Below are positions 50,251-64,000 of a stretch of DNA of 64,000 bases, in pieces. The notes below the pieces were generated by a model that did not search any database, was not told the origin of the DNA, and saw nothing but the letters and a program-made list of their open reading frames with translations. Numbering within the stretch: the first letter of the stretch is position 1; the number at the start of each line of letters is the position of its first letter. Position numbers and translations under genes: made by a program. Origin of the DNA: Sanderia malayensis (taxonomy: Eukaryota; Cnidaria; Scyphozoa; Semaeostomeae; Pelagiidae); contig RQOL01000546.1 in assembly GCA_013076295.1 (NCBI GenBank), forward strand, positions 1 to 64,000, in the 5' to 3' direction.

Positions 50251-53060
50251 TTAAACCTAGTTAAATATGGTTGAACTTAATTCCATATGGCTAAACCTAG
50301 TTCAATATGTTTGAGCCTAGCTCATTATGGTCGAACCTAGTTAACTATGGTTGAACCAAGTTCAACATGTTTGATCCTGGTTCAATATGTTTGAACCTAG
50401 TTTAATATGTTTGAACCTATTTCAATATGGTTGAACTTATTTCCATATGTCTGCACCTAGTTGAATATGGTTGAACCTAGTTCAAAATGGTTGAACCTAG
50501 TTCAATATGTTTGAACCTAGTTCAATATGTTTAAACCTAGTTCAATATGTTTGAGCCTAGCTCATTATGGTCGAACCTAGTTAACTATGGTTGAACCAAG
50601 TTCAACATGTTTGATCCTGGTTCAATATGGTTGAACCTAGTTCAATACGGTTGGACCTAATTCCATATGGCTAAACCTAGTTCCATATATTTGAACTTGG
50701 TTCAATATGGTTGAGCCTAGTTCAATATGGTTGAACCTAGTTCAATATGGTTGAACATAATTCCATATGGCTAAACCTAGTTCAATATGTTTGAACCTAG
50801 CTCAATATGGTTGAACCCAGTTCACTATGGTTGAACCTAGTTCAACATGTCTGAACATAGTTCAAAATGTTTGAACCTAGTTCAATATGGCTGAACCTAG
50901 TTCATAATGGTTGAACCTAATCCAATATGTTTGAACCTAGTTGAATATGGTTGAACCTAGATCAAAATGGTTGAACCTAGTTCAATATGTTTGAACTTAG
51001 TTCAATATGTTTAAACCTAGTCAAATATGGTTGAACCTAGTTCAATATGGTTGAACCTAGTTTACTATGATTGAGCCTAGTTCAACATGTTTGACCCTGG
51101 TTCAATATGGTTGAACCTAGTTCAATATGGTTGGACTTAATTCCATATGGCTAAACCTAGTCCGATATGTTTGAACTTGGTTCAATATGGTTGAGCCCAG
51201 TTCAATATGGTTCAACCTAGTTGAATATGTTTGAACCTTGTTCAACATAGCTGAACCTTGTTCAATATGGTTGGACTTGATTCCATATGTCTGAACCTAG
51301 TTCAAAATGTTTGAACCTAGTTCAATATGGTTGAACCTAGTTCAATATGGTTGAACTTAATTCCATATGGCTAAACCTAGTTCAATATGTTCGAACCTAG
51401 CTCAATATGGTAAAACCCAGTTCACTATGGTTGAACCTAGTTCAAAATGTCTGAGCATAGTTCAAAATGTTTGAACCTAGTTCAATATGGTTGAACCTAG
51501 TTCAATATGGTTGAACCTAATCCAATATGTTTGAACCTAGTTCAATATGTTTAAACCTAGTCAAATATGGTTGAACCTAGTTCAATATGGTTGAACCTAG
51601 TTTACTATGGTTGAGCCTAGTTCAACATGTTTGATCCTGGTTCAATATGGTTGAACCTAGTTCCATATGGTTGAACCTAGTTCAATATGTTTGAACCTAG
51701 TTCAATATGTTTAAACCTAGTTAAATATGGTTGAACTTAATTCCATATGGCTAAACCTAGTTCAATATGTTTGAGCCTAGCTCAATATGGTTGAACCTAG
51801 TTAACTATGGTTGAACCAAGTTCAACATGTTTGATCCTGGTTCAATATGGTTGAACCTAGTTCAATACGGTTGGACCTAATTCCATATGGCTAAACCTAG
51901 TTCCATGTATTTGAACTTGGTTCAATATGGTTGAGCCTAGTTCAAAATGGTTGAATCTAGTTCAATCTGTTTGAGCCTTGTTCAACATGGCTGAACCTTG
52001 TTCAATAAGGTTGAACTTAACTCCATATGTCTGAACCGAGTTCAATATGGTTGAGGCTAGTTCAATATGGCTGAACCTAATTCCATATGGCTAAACCTAG
52101 TTCAATATGTTTGAACCTAGCTCAATATGGTTGAACCTAGTTAACTATGGTTGATCCAAGTTCAACATGTTTGATCCTGGTTCAATATGGTTGAACCTAG
52201 TTCAATACGGTTGGACCTAATTCCATATGGCTAAACCTAGTTCCATATATTTGAACTTGGTTCAATATGGTTGAGCCTAGTTCAATATGGTTGAATCTAG
52301 TTCAATATCTTTGAGCCTTGTTCAACATGGCTGAACCTTGTTCAATAAGGTTGAACTTAACTCCATATGTCTGAACGGAGTTCAATATGGTTGAGGCAAG
52401 TTCAATATGGTTGAACCTAGTTCAATATGGTTGAACTTAATTCCATATGGCTAAACCTAGTTCAATATGTTGGAACCTAGCTCAATATGGTAAAACCAAG
52501 TTCACTAAGGTTGAACCTAGTTCAACATGTCTGAGCATAGTTCAAAGTGTTTGAACCTAGTTCAATATGGTTGAACCTAGTTCAATATGGTTGAACCAAA
52601 TCCAATATGTTTGAACCTAGTTTAAAATGTTTGAACCTATTTCAATATGGTTGAACATATTTCCATATGTCTGCACCTAGTTGAATATGGTTGAACCTAG
52701 TTTAAAATGGTTGAACCTAGTTCAATATGTTTGAACCTAGTTCAATATGTTTAAACCTAGTCAAATATGGTTGAACCTAGTTCAATATGGTTGAACCTAG
52801 TTTACTATGGTTGAGCCTAGTTCAACATGTTTGATCCTGGTTCAATATGGTTGAACCTAGTTCAATATGGTTGAACCTAGTTCAATATGTTTGAACCTAG
52901 TTCAATATGTTTAAACCTAGTTAAATATGGTTGAACTTAATTCCATATGGCTAAACCTAGTTCAATATGTTTGAGCCTAGCTCAATATGGTTGAACCTAG
53001 TTAACTATGGTTGAACCAAGTTCAACATGTTTGATCCTGGTTCAATATGGTTGAACCTAG

Positions 53061-54100
53061 TTCAATACGGATGGGCCTAATTCCATATGGCTAAACCTAG
53101 TTCCATATATTTGAACTTGGTTCAATATGGTTGAGCCTAGTTCAATATGGTTGAATCTAGTTCAATATGTTTGAGCCTTGTTCAACATGGCTGAACCTTG
53201 TTCAATAAGGTTGAACTTAACTCCATATGTCTGAACCGAGTTCAATATGGTTGAGGCTAGTTCAATATGGTTGAACATAATTCCATATGGCTAAACCTAG
53301 TTCAATATGTTTGAACCTAGCTCAATATGGTTGAACCCAGTTCACTATGGTTGAACCTAATTCAACATGTCTGAACCTAGTTCAATATGTTTGAACCCTG
53401 TTCAACATGGCTGAACCTTGTTCAATATGGTTGGACTTAATTCCATATGTCTGAACCTAGTTCAAAATGTTTGAACCTAGTTCGATATGGTTGAACCTAG
53501 TTCAATATGTTTGAACCTAGCTCAATATGGTAAAACCTAGTTCATTATGGTAGAACCTAGTTCAATATGTCTGAGCATAGTTCAAGATGTTTGAACCAAG
53601 TTCAATATGGTTGAACCTAGTTCAATATGGTTGAACTTAATCCAATATGTTTGAACCTAGTTTAATATGTTTGAACCTATTTCAATATGGTTGAACTTAT
53701 TTCCATATGTCTGCACCTAGTTGAATATGTTTGAGCCTAGCTCATTATGGTTGAACCTAGTTAACTATGGTTGAACCAAGTTCAACATGTTTGATCCTGG
53801 TTCAATATGGTTGAACCTAGTTCAATACGGTTGGACCTAATTCCATATGGCTAAACCTAGTTCCATATATTTGAACTTGGTTCAATATGGTTGAGCCTAG
53901 TTCAATATGGTTGAACCTAGTTCAATATGTTTGAGCCTTGTTCAATATGTTTAAACCTAGTTAAATATGGTTGAACTTAATTCCATATGGCTAAACCTAG
54001 TTCAATATGTTTGAGCCTAGCTCAATATGGTTGAACCTAGTTAACTATGGTTGAACCAAGTTCAACATGTTTGATCCTGGTTCAATATGGTTGAACCTAG
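53061..54100. repeat. 1040-bp higher-order repeat in satellite B
   Basis: The rare variant TTCAATACGGATGGGCC starts at 53061 and 54101, 1040 bp (52 monomers) apart, with matching neighbours. Confidence 0.65.
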
Positions 54101-56640
54101 TTCAATACGGATGGGCCTAATTCCATATGGCTAAACCTAGTTCCATATATTTGAACTTGGTTCAATATGGTTGAGCCTAGTTCAATATGGTTGAATCTAG
54201 TTCAATATGTTTGAGCCTTGTTCAACATGGCTGAACCTTGTTCAATAAGGTTGAACTTAACTCCATATGTCTGAACCGAGTTCAATATGGTTGAGGCTAG
54301 TTCAATATGGCTGAACATAATTCCATATGGCTAAACCTAGTTCAATATGTTTGAACCTAGCTCAATATGGTTGAACCCAGTTCACTATGGTTGAACCTAA
54401 TTCAACATGTCTGAACCTAGTTCAATATGTTTGAACCCTGTTCAACATGGCTGAACCTTGTTCAATATGGTTGGACTTAATTCCATATGTCTGAACCTAG
54501 TTCAAAATGTTTGAACCTAGTTCGATATGGTTGAACCTAGTTCAATATGTTTGAACCTAGCTCAATATGGTAAAACCCAGTTCATTATGGTAGAACCTAG
54601 TTCAATATGTCTGAGCATAGTTCAAGATGTTTGAACCAAGTTCAATATGGTTGAACCTAGTTCAATATGGTTGAACTTAATCCAATATGTTTGAACCTAG
54701 TTTAATATGTTTGAACCTATTTCAATATGGTTGAACTTATTTCCATATGTCTGCACCTAGTTGAATATGTTTGAGCCTAGCTCATTATGGTTGAACCTAG
54801 TTAACTATGGTTGAACCAAGTTCAACATGTTTGATCCTGGTTCAATATGGTTGAACCTAGTTCAATACGGTTGGACCTAATTCCATATGGCTAAACCTAG
54901 TTCCATATATTTGAACTTGGTTCAATATGGTTGAGCCTAGTTCAATATGGTTGAACCTAGTTCAATATGTTTGAGCCTTGTTCAACATGGCTGAACCTTG
55001 TTCAATATGTTTGAACCTAGCTCAATATGGTTGAACCTAGTTCAATATGTTTAAACCTAGTTCAATATGGTTGAACCTAGTTCAATATGGTTGAACATAA
55101 TTCCATATGGCTAAACCTAGTTGAATATGTTTGAGCCTAGCTCATTATGGTTGAACCTAGTTAACTATGGTTGAACCAAGTTCAACATGTTTGATCCTGG
55201 TTCAATATGGTTGAACCTAGTTCAATATGGTTGGACTTAATTCCATATGGCTAAACCTAGTTCGATATGTTTGAACTTAGTTCAATATGGTTGAGCCCAG
55301 TTCAATATGGTTGAACCTAGTTGAATATGTTTGAACCTTGTTCAACATAGCTGAACCTTGTTCAACATGGTTGGAGGTCTTTCCATAAGGCTAAACCTAG
55401 TTCAATATGTTTGAACCTCGTTCAATATGTTTGAACCTAGTTCAAAATGTTTGAACCTAGTTCAATATGTTTAAACCTAGTTAAATATGGTTGAACTTCA
55501 TTCCATATGGCTAAACCTAGTTCAATATGTTTGAACCGAGCTCAATATGGTTACTCCCAGTTCACTATGGTTGAACCTAATTCAACATGTCTGAACCTAG
55601 TTCAATATGTTTGAACCTTGTTCAACTTGGCTGAACCTTGTTCAATATGGTTGGACTTAATTCCATATGTCTGAACCTAGTTCAAAATGTTTGAACCTAG
55701 TTCAATATGGTTGAACCTAGTTCAACATGGTTGAACTTAATTCCATATGGCTAAACCTAGTTCAATATGTTTGAACCTAGCTCAATATGGTTGAACCCAG
55801 TTCACTATGGTTGAACCTAGTTCAACATGTCCGAACATAGTTCAAAATGTTTGAACCTAGTTCAATATGGCTGAACCTAGTTCATAATGGTTGAACCTAA
55901 TCCAATATGTTTGAACCTAGTTTAATATATTTGAACCTATTTCAATATGGTTGAACTTATTTCCATTTGTCTGAACCTAGTTGAATATGGTTGAACCTGG
56001 TTCAATATGGTTGAACCTAGTTCAATTTGTGTGAGCCTGGCTCAATATGTTTGAACCTAGTTCAATATGGTTGAACCTAGTTCAAAATGGTTGAACTCAG
56101 CTCAATATGATTGAACCTAGTTCAGTATGTTTGAACCTAGTTCAATATAATTGAACCTAGATCAATATGTTTGAACCTGGTTCAATATGGTTGAAGCTAG
56201 TTCAGTATGGTTGGAGTTCATTCCATATGGCTAAACCTAGTTCAATATGTTTGAACCTAGGTCAATATTGTTGAAGCTAGTTCAATTTGGCTCAACCTAG
56301 CTCGATATGGTTGAACCTAGTTCAATGTGGTTGAACCTAGTTCAATATGGTTGAACTTAATTCCATATGTCTGAACCTAGGTGAATATGTTTGAACCTAG
56401 TTCAATGTGGTTGAACCTACTTCAATATGTGCGAGCCAAGTTCAATATGTTTGAACCTAGTTGAATATGTTTGAACCTAGTTCAATATAGTTGAAACTAG
56501 TCCAATATAGTTGAACCTAGTTCAAAATGGTTGAACCTAGTTCAATATGCCTGAACCAAGTTCAATATGTTTGAACCAAGTTCAATATGTTTGAACATAG
56601 CTCAATATGGTGGAACCTAGTTCAATTTGGCTCAACCTAG

Positions 56641-58520
56641 CTCGATATGTTTCAACCTAGTTCAATAAAGTGGAACCTAGTTCAATATGGTTGAACTTAT
56701 TTCCATATGTCTGAACCTAGTTGAATATGTTTGAACCTAGTTCAAAATTGTTGAACCCAGTTCAATATGTGTGAGCCTAGTTCAATATGTTTGAACCTAG
56801 TTCAATATGGTTGAACCTAGTTCAGAATGGCTGAACCTAGTTCAATGTGGTTGAACCTAGTTCAATATGCCTGAACCTATTTCAATATGTTTGAACTTAG
56901 TTCAATATGTTCAAACCTAGTTCAATGTGGTTGAACCTAGTTCAATATTGTTGGATATAATTCCATATGGCTAAGCCTAGTTCAATACCTTGGAACCTAG
57001 CTCAATATGTTTGAACCTAGTTTAATATATTTGAACCTATTTCAATATTGTTGAACTTATTTCCATATGTCTGAACCTAGTTGAATATGGTTGAACCTAG
57101 TTCAAAATGGTTGAACCTAGTTCAATATGTTTGAACTTAGTTCAATATGTTTAAACCTAGTCAAATATGGTTGAACCTAGTTCAATATGGTTGAACCTAG
57201 TTTACTATGATTGAGCCTAGTTCAACATGTTTGATCCTGGTTCAATATGGTTGAACCTAGTTCAATATGGTTGGACTTAATTCCATATGGCTAAACCTAG
57301 TTCGATATGTTTGAACTTGGTTCAATGTGGTTGAGCCCAGTTCAATATGGTTGAACCTAGTTGAATATGTTTGAACCTCGTTCAATATGTTTGAACCTAG
57401 TTGAATATGTTTGAACCTAGTTCAATATAGTTGAAACTAGTTCAATATAGTTGAACCTAGTTCAAAATGCTTGAACCTAGTTCAATATGCCTGAACCAAG
57501 TTCAATATGTTTGAACCAAGTTCAATATGTTTAAACATAGCTCAATATGGTTGAACCTAGTTCAATTTGGCTCAATCTAGCTCGATATGTTTCAACCTAG
57601 TTCAATAAAGTGGAACCTAGTTCAATATGGTTGAACTTATTTCCATATGTCTGAACCTAGTTGAATATGTTTGAACCTAGTTCAAAATGGTTGAGCCTGG
57701 TTCAATATGTGTGAGCCTAGTTCAATATGTTTGAACCTAGTTCAATATGGTTGAACCTAGTTCAAAATGGCTGAACCTAGTTCAATGTGGTTGAACCTAG
57801 TTCAATATGCCTGAACCTATTTCAATATGTTTGAACTTAGTTCAATATGTTCAAACCTAGTTCAATGTGGTTGAACCTAGTTCAATATTGTTGGATATAA
57901 TTCCATATGGCTAAGCCTAGTTCAATACCTTGGAACCTAGCTCAATATGTTTGACCCTAGTTTAATATATTTGAACCTATTTCAATATTGTTGAACTTAT
58001 TTCCATATGTCTGAACCTAGTTGAATATGGTTGAACCTAGTTCAAAATGGTTGAACCTAGTTCAATATGTTTGAACTTAGTTCAATATGTTTAAACCTAG
58101 TCAAATATGGTTGAACCTAGTTCAATATGGTTTAACCTAGTTTACTATGATTGAGCCTAGTTCAACATGTTTGATCCTGGTTCAATATGGTTGAACCTAG
58201 TTCAATATGGTTGGTCTTAATTCCATATGGCTAAACCTAGTTCGATATGTTTGAACTTGGTTCAATGTGGTTGAGCCCAGTTCAATATGTTTGAACCTAG
58301 TTCAATTTCTTTAAACCTAGTTAAATATGGTTAAACTTCATTCCATATGGCTAAACCTAGTTCAATATGTTTGAACCGAGCTCAATATGGTTACTCCCAG
58401 TTCACTATGGTTGAACCTAGTTCAACATGTCTGAACCAAGTTCAATATGTTTGAACCAAGTTCAATATGTTTGAACATAGCTCAATATGGTTGAACCTAG
58501 TTCAAGTTGGCTCAACCTAG
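56641..58520. repeat. 940-bp higher-order repeat in satellite B, two periods
   Basis: CTCGATATGTTTCAACCTAG starts at 56641, 57581 and 58521, each 940 bp (47 monomers) apart. Other rare variants (for example CTTGGAACCTAG and TTTAATATATTTGAACC) recur at the same offset. The third copy breaks off after about 58680. Confidence 0.7.
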
Positions 58521-61500
58521 CTCGATATGTTTCAACCTAGTTCAATAAAGTGGAACCTAGTTCAATATGGTTGAACTTATTTCCATATGTCTGAACCTAG
58601 TTGAATATGTCTGAACCTAGTTCAAAATGGTTGAACCTAGTTCAATATGTGTGAGCCTAGTTCAATATGTTTGAACCTAGTTCAAAATGGCTGAACCTAG
58701 TTCAATGTGGTTGAACCTAGTTCAATGTGGTTGAACCTAGTTCAATATGTTTGAACTTAGTTCAATGTGTTTAAACCTAGTCAAATATGGTTGAACCTAG
58801 TTCAATATGGTTGAACCTAGTTTACTATGATTGAGCCTAGTTCAACATGTTTGATCCTGGTTCAATATGGTTGAACCTAGTTCAATATGGTTGGACTTAA
58901 TTCCATATGGCTAAACCTAGTTCGATATGTTTGACCTTGGTTCAATGTGGTTGAGCCCAGTTCAATATGGTTGAACCTAGTTGAATATGTTTGAACCTTG
59001 TTCAACATAGCTGAACCTTGTTCAATATGGTTGGACTTGATTCCATATGTCTGAACCTAGTTCAATATGTTTGAACCTAATACAATACGGTTGAAACTAA
59101 TTCAATATGTTTGAACCTAGTTCAATATGGTTGAAGCCAGTTCAACATGGTTGGACGTCTTTCCATAAGGCTAAACCTAGTTCAATATGTTTGAACCTCG
59201 TTCAATATGTTTGAACCTAGTTCAATATGCCTGAACCTATTTCAATATGTTTGAACTTAGTTCAATATGTTCAAACTTAGTTCAATATGCCTGAACCTAT
59301 TTCAATATGTTTGAACTTAGTTCAATATGTTCAAACCTAGTTCAATGTGGTTGAACCTAGTTCAATATTGTTGGATATAATTCCATATGGCTAAGCCTAG
59401 TTCTCAACCTTGGAACCTAGCTCAATATGGTTTAACCTAGTTTAATATGGTTGAATCTAGTTCAACATGTTTGAGCCTGGTTCAATATGGTTGAACCTAG
59501 CTCAATATGGTTAGACTTAATTCCATATGGCTAAACCTACTTCAATATGTTTGAACCTAGCTCAAAATGGTTGAACCTAGTTAAATTTTGCTCAACCTAG
59601 TTCGATATGTTTGAACCTACTTCAATATGGTTGAGCCTGGCTCAATATGGTTGAACCTAGTTCAATATGTTTGAACCTAGTTCAATGTGTTTGAACCTAG
59701 TTCTATATGGTTGAACTTATTTCCATATGTCTGAACCTAGTTGAATATGTTTGAACCTAGTTGAATATGATTGAACCTACTTCAATATGTGTTAGCCTAG
59801 TTCAATATGTTTGAACCTAGTTCAATATGTTTGAACCTAGTTCAATATGATGGAAACTAGTTCAAAATAGTTGAAACTAATTCAATATGTTTGAACCGAG
59901 TTTAATATGTTTAATCCTAGTTAAATATGCTTGCACCTAGTTCAATATGGTTGAACTTAAATCCATATGGCTAAACCTAGTTCAATATGTTTGAACCTAG
60001 CTCGATATGTTTGGACCTAGCTCAATATGGCTGAACCTAGTTCAATATGGTTGAACCTAGCTCAATATGTGTGAGCCTAGTTCAATATCTTTGAACCTAG
60101 TTCAATATGGTTGAACCTAGTTCAATGTGGTTGGACTTCATTCCATATGGCTAAACCTAGTTCAATCTGTTTGAACCTAGCTCAATATGGTTGAACCTAG
60201 TTCAATTTGGTTCAACCTAGTTCCATATGTTTGAACCTAGTTCAATATGGTTGAACCTGGTTCAATATGTTTGAACATAGTTCAATGTGGTTGAATATGC
60301 CTGAACCTAGTTCAATATGTTTGAACCTGGTTCAATATGCTCAAACCTAGTTCAATGTGGTTGAACCTAGTTCAAAATGGTTGAACCTAATCCAATATGT
60401 TTGAACCTAGTATAAAATGTTCGAACCTATTTCAATATGGTTGAACCTAGTTCAAAATGGCTGAGCCTAGTTCAATATGGTTGAACCTAGTCCGAAATGG
60501 TTGAACCTAGTTCAGTATGTTTGAGCCTAGTTCAATATGGTTGAACCTAGTTCCATTAGGGTGGACTTAATTCCATCTGGCTAAACCTGGTTCAATATGT
60601 TTGAACCTAGGTCAATATGATGGAAACTAGTTCAATATGTTTGAGCCTAGTTGAATATGTTTGAACCTAGTTCAATATAGTTGAAACTAGTTCAATATAG
60701 TTGAACCTAGTTCAAAATGGTTGAACCTAGTTCAATATGCCTGAACCTAGTTCAATATGTTTGAACCTAGTTCAATATGTTCAAACCTAGTTCAATTTGG
60801 TTGAACCTAGTTCAATATGGTTGGACTTAACTCCATATGGCTATGCCAGTTCAATATGTTGGAAACTAGCTCAATATGGTTGAACCTAGTTCAATATGGC
60901 TCAACGTAGTTCAACATGTTTGAGCCTCTTTATATATGGTTGAACCTAGTTCAATATGGTTGAACTTAATTCCATATGGCTAAACCTAGTTCAATATGTT
61001 TGAACCTAGCTCAATATGGTTGAACCCAGTTCACTATGGTTGAACCTAATTGAACATGTCTGAACCTAGTTCAATATGTTTGAACCTTGTTCAACATGGC
61101 TGAACCTTGTTCAATATGGTTGGACTTAATTCCATATGTCTGAACCTAGTTCAAAATGTTTGAACCTAGTTCAATATGGTTGAACCTAGTTCAATATGGT
61201 TGAACTTAATTCCATATGGCTAAACCTAGTTCAATATGTTTGAACCTAGCTCAATATGGTAGAACCCAGTTCACTATGGTTGAACCTAGTTCAACATGTC
61301 TTAACATAGTTCAAAATGTTTGAACCTAGTTCAATATGGTTGAACCTAGTTCAAAATGGTTGAACCTAATCCAATATGTTTGAACCTAGTATAAAATGTT
61401 TGAACCTATTTCAATATGGTTGAACTTATTTCCATATGTCTGCACCTAGTTGAATATGGTTGAACCTAGTTCAATATGGTTGAACCTAGTTCAATGTGTG

Positions 61501-64000
61501 TGAGCCTAGTTCAATATGTTTGAACCTAATTGAATATGGTTGAACCTAAATAAATATGGTTGAATTTAATTCCATATGGCTAAACCTAGTTCAATATGTT
61601 TGAACCTAGTTCAATGTGGTTGAACCTAGTTCAATGTGGTTGGACTTCATTCCATATGGCTAAACCTAGTTCAATTTGTTTGAACCTAACTCAATATGGT
61701 TGAACCTAGTTCAATTTGGCTCAACCTAGTTCGATATGTTTGAACCTAGCTCAATATGGTTGAACCTGGTTCAATATGAATGAACATAGTTCAATGTGGT
61801 TAAACCTAGTTCAATATGGTTGAACCTAGTTCAATATGCCTGAACCTAGTTCAATATGTTTGAACCTGGTTCAATATGCTCAAACCTAGTTCAATGTGGT
61901 TGAACCTAGTTCAATATTGTTGAATTTAATTCCATATGGCTAAACCTAGTTCAATATGCTTGAACCCAGTACAATATGGCTTAAAATATTTCAATATGTT
62001 TGAACCTAGTTCAATATGGTTGAACCTAGTTCAATGTGGTTGGACTTCATTCCATATGGCTAAACCTAGTTCAATTTGTTTGAACCTAACTCAATATGGT
62101 TGAACCTAGTTCAATTTGGCTCAACCTAGTTCAATATGTTTGAACATAGTTCAATGTGGTTTAAACTAGTTCAATATGGTTGAACCTAGTTCAATATGCC
62201 TGAACCTAGTTCAATATGTTTGAACCTGGTTCAATATGCTCAAACCTAGTTCAATGTGGTTGAACCTAGTTCAATATTGTTGGATTTAATTCCATATGGC
62301 TAAGCCTAGTTCAATACGTTGGAACCTACCTCAATATGGTTGAACCTAGTTCAATATGGTTGGACTTCATTTAATATGGTTGAACCTAGTTCAATATGTG
62401 TGAGCCTAGTTCAATATCTTTGAACCTAGTTCAATATGGTTGAACCTAGTTCGAAATGGTTGAGCCTAGTTCCGTATGTTTGAGCCTAGTTAAATATGGT
62501 TCAACCTAGTTCCATTAGGGTGGACTTAATTCCATATGGCTAAACCTAGTTCAATATGGTTCAACTTATTTCCATATGTCTGAACCTAGGTGATTATGTT
62601 TGGACCTAGTTCAATATGGTTGAACCTAGTTCCATTAGGGTGGACTTAATTCCATATGGCTAAACCTGGTTCAATATGTTTGAACCTAGTTCAATATGAT
62701 GAAAACTAGTTCAATATGTTTGAGCCTAGTTGAATATGTTTCAACCTATTTCCATATAGTTGAAACTAGTTCAAAAAAGTTGAACCCAGTTCAAAAGGGT
62801 TGAACCTAGCTCAATATGCCTGAACCTAGTTCAATATGTTTGAACCTAGTTCAATATGTTCAATCCTAGTTCAATTTGGTTGAACCTAGTTCAATATGGT
62901 TGAACTTAATTCCATATGGCTAAAACTAGTTCAATATGTTTGAACCTAGCTCAATATGGTTGAACCCAGTTCACTATGGTTGAACCTAATTCAACATATC
63001 TGAACCTAGTTCAATATATTTGAACCTGGTTCAACATGGCTGAACCTTGTTCAATATGGTTGGACTTAATTCCATTTGTCTGAACCTAGTTCAAAATGTT
63101 TGATCCTAGTTCAATATGGTTGAACCTAGTTCAATATGGTTGAACTTAATTCCATATGGCTAAACCTAGTTCAATATGGTTGAACCTGGCTCAATATGGT
63201 TGAACCCAGTTCACTATGGTTGAACCTAATTCAACATGTCTGAACCTAGTTCAATATGTTTGAACCTTGTTCAACATGGCTGAACCTTGTTCAATATGGT
63301 TGGACTTAATTCCATATGTCTGAACCTAGTTCAAAATGTTTGAACCTAGTTCAATATCTTTGAACCTAGTTCAATATGGTTGAACCTAGTTCGAAATGGT
63401 TGAGCCTAGTTCCGTATGTTTGAGCCTAGTTAAATATGGTTCAACCTAGTTCCATTAGGGTGGACTTAATTCCATATGGCTAAACCAAGTTCAATATGGT
63501 TCAACTTATTTCCATATGTCTGAACCTAGGTGAATATGGTTGGACCTAGTTCAAAATGGTTGAACCTAGTTCAATATGTGTGAGCCTAGTTCAATATGTT
63601 TGAACCTAGTTCAATATGGTTGAGCCTAGTTCGAAATGGTTGAGCCTAGTTCCGTATGTTTGAGCCTAGTTAAATATGGTTCAACCTAGTTCCATTAGGG
63701 TGGACTTAATTCCATATGGCTAAACCTAGTTCAATATGGTTCAACTTATTTCCATATGTCTGAACCTAGGTGAATATGTTTGGACCTAGTTCAAAATGGT
63801 TGAACCTAGTTCAATATAGTTGAAACTAGTTCAATATAGTTGAACCTAGTTCAAAATGGTTGAACCTAGTTCAATATGCCTGAACCTAGTTCAACATGTT
63901 TGAACCTAGTTCAATATGTTCAAACCTAGTTCCGTATGTTTGAGCCTAGTTCAATATGGTTGAACCTAGTTCCATTAGGGTGGACGTAATTCCATATGGC

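Larger units (their letters stand above)
37377..64000. repeat. Satellite family B (20-bp monomer)
   Basis: About 26.6 kb, roughly 1330 monomers, of a 20-bp unit near CCTAGTTCAATATGGTTGAA. Frequent variants are ATATGTTTGAA, ATATGGCTAAA, TTAATTCCATATGG, ATATGTCTGAA and TTTACTATGG. It shares the CCTAGTTCAA core with family A but has one base more and a TATGG/TATGT centre. It has frequent stops on both strands and continues past the window end. No gene, RNA or foreign insert was seen in it. Confidence 0.95.

Noticed and set aside
8564..64000. CRISPR-like array
   Set aside because: Monomers of 19-20 bp abut directly with no unique spacers, and the setting is eukaryotic.
8564..64000. GAAC-N3-GTTC as hormone-response, heat-shock or LexA-type operator array
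   Set aside because: Spacing does not fit those consensus sites (steroid GAACANNNTGTTC, heat-shock GAANNTTC, LexA GAAC-N4-GTTC); resemblance is only to the half-sites.
37377..64000. Telomeric repeat
   Set aside because: No TTAGGG-type runs; the monomer is 20 bp and unrelated.

Overview
The window looks like a repeat-dominated stretch of an animal nuclear genome, probably an aquatic invertebrate. The species cannot be fixed from sequence, because no host gene is present. The clues are AT-rich eukaryotic-style DNA, a Tc1/mariner-class transposase, a Penelope-like retroelement remnant and about 55 kb of short-period satellite. There are no operons, ribosome binding sites, tRNA or rRNA genes.

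Region 1 (1-8270) is a head-to-tail tandem of a 4342-bp unit: one full period (1-4342) and a second copy cut off at 8270. Each unit carries two convergent, intact genes. A 435-residue Rep-type protein (HUH nickase plus superfamily 3 helicase) reads rightward, and a 368-residue DD34E Tc1/IS630-class transposase reads leftward. The layout recalls the ambisense layout of small circular Rep-encoding DNA replicons, but a transposase sits where a capsid gene would be expected. The two copies seem almost identical; I found one single-base difference by eye. The gap between the gene 3' ends holds a 16-bp perfect palindrome and three copies of TGGCCRCCGT. The gap between the 5' ends holds a CRE-type palindrome and a 7-bp hairpin. 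A plausible but unproven reading is a circular or rolling-circle element in which Rep copies the DNA and the transposase integrates it.

Region 2 (8271-8563) is non-repetitive and non-coding, with a small inverted-repeat structure (8331-8458) whose arms are C-rich and G-rich.

Region 3 (8564-37376) is satellite family A, a 19-bp monomer (variants 18 bp) close to CCTAGTTCAAATTGTGGAA, with nested higher-order repeats of about 230, 431, 1616 and 6430-6543 bp. Three copies of one 663-bp insertion interrupt it (14243, 20672, 31923). Each holds the C-terminal GIY-YIG part of a Penelope-like element, a hammerhead-like RNA motif and 75-bp inverted repeats. They share flanks, so one insertion was amplified with the satellite.

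Region 4 (37377-64000) is satellite family B, a 20-bp monomer close to CCTAGTTCAATATGGTTGAA, with higher-order repeats of about 940, 1000, 1040 and 6406 bp, running off the window end. Neither satellite has coding capacity.
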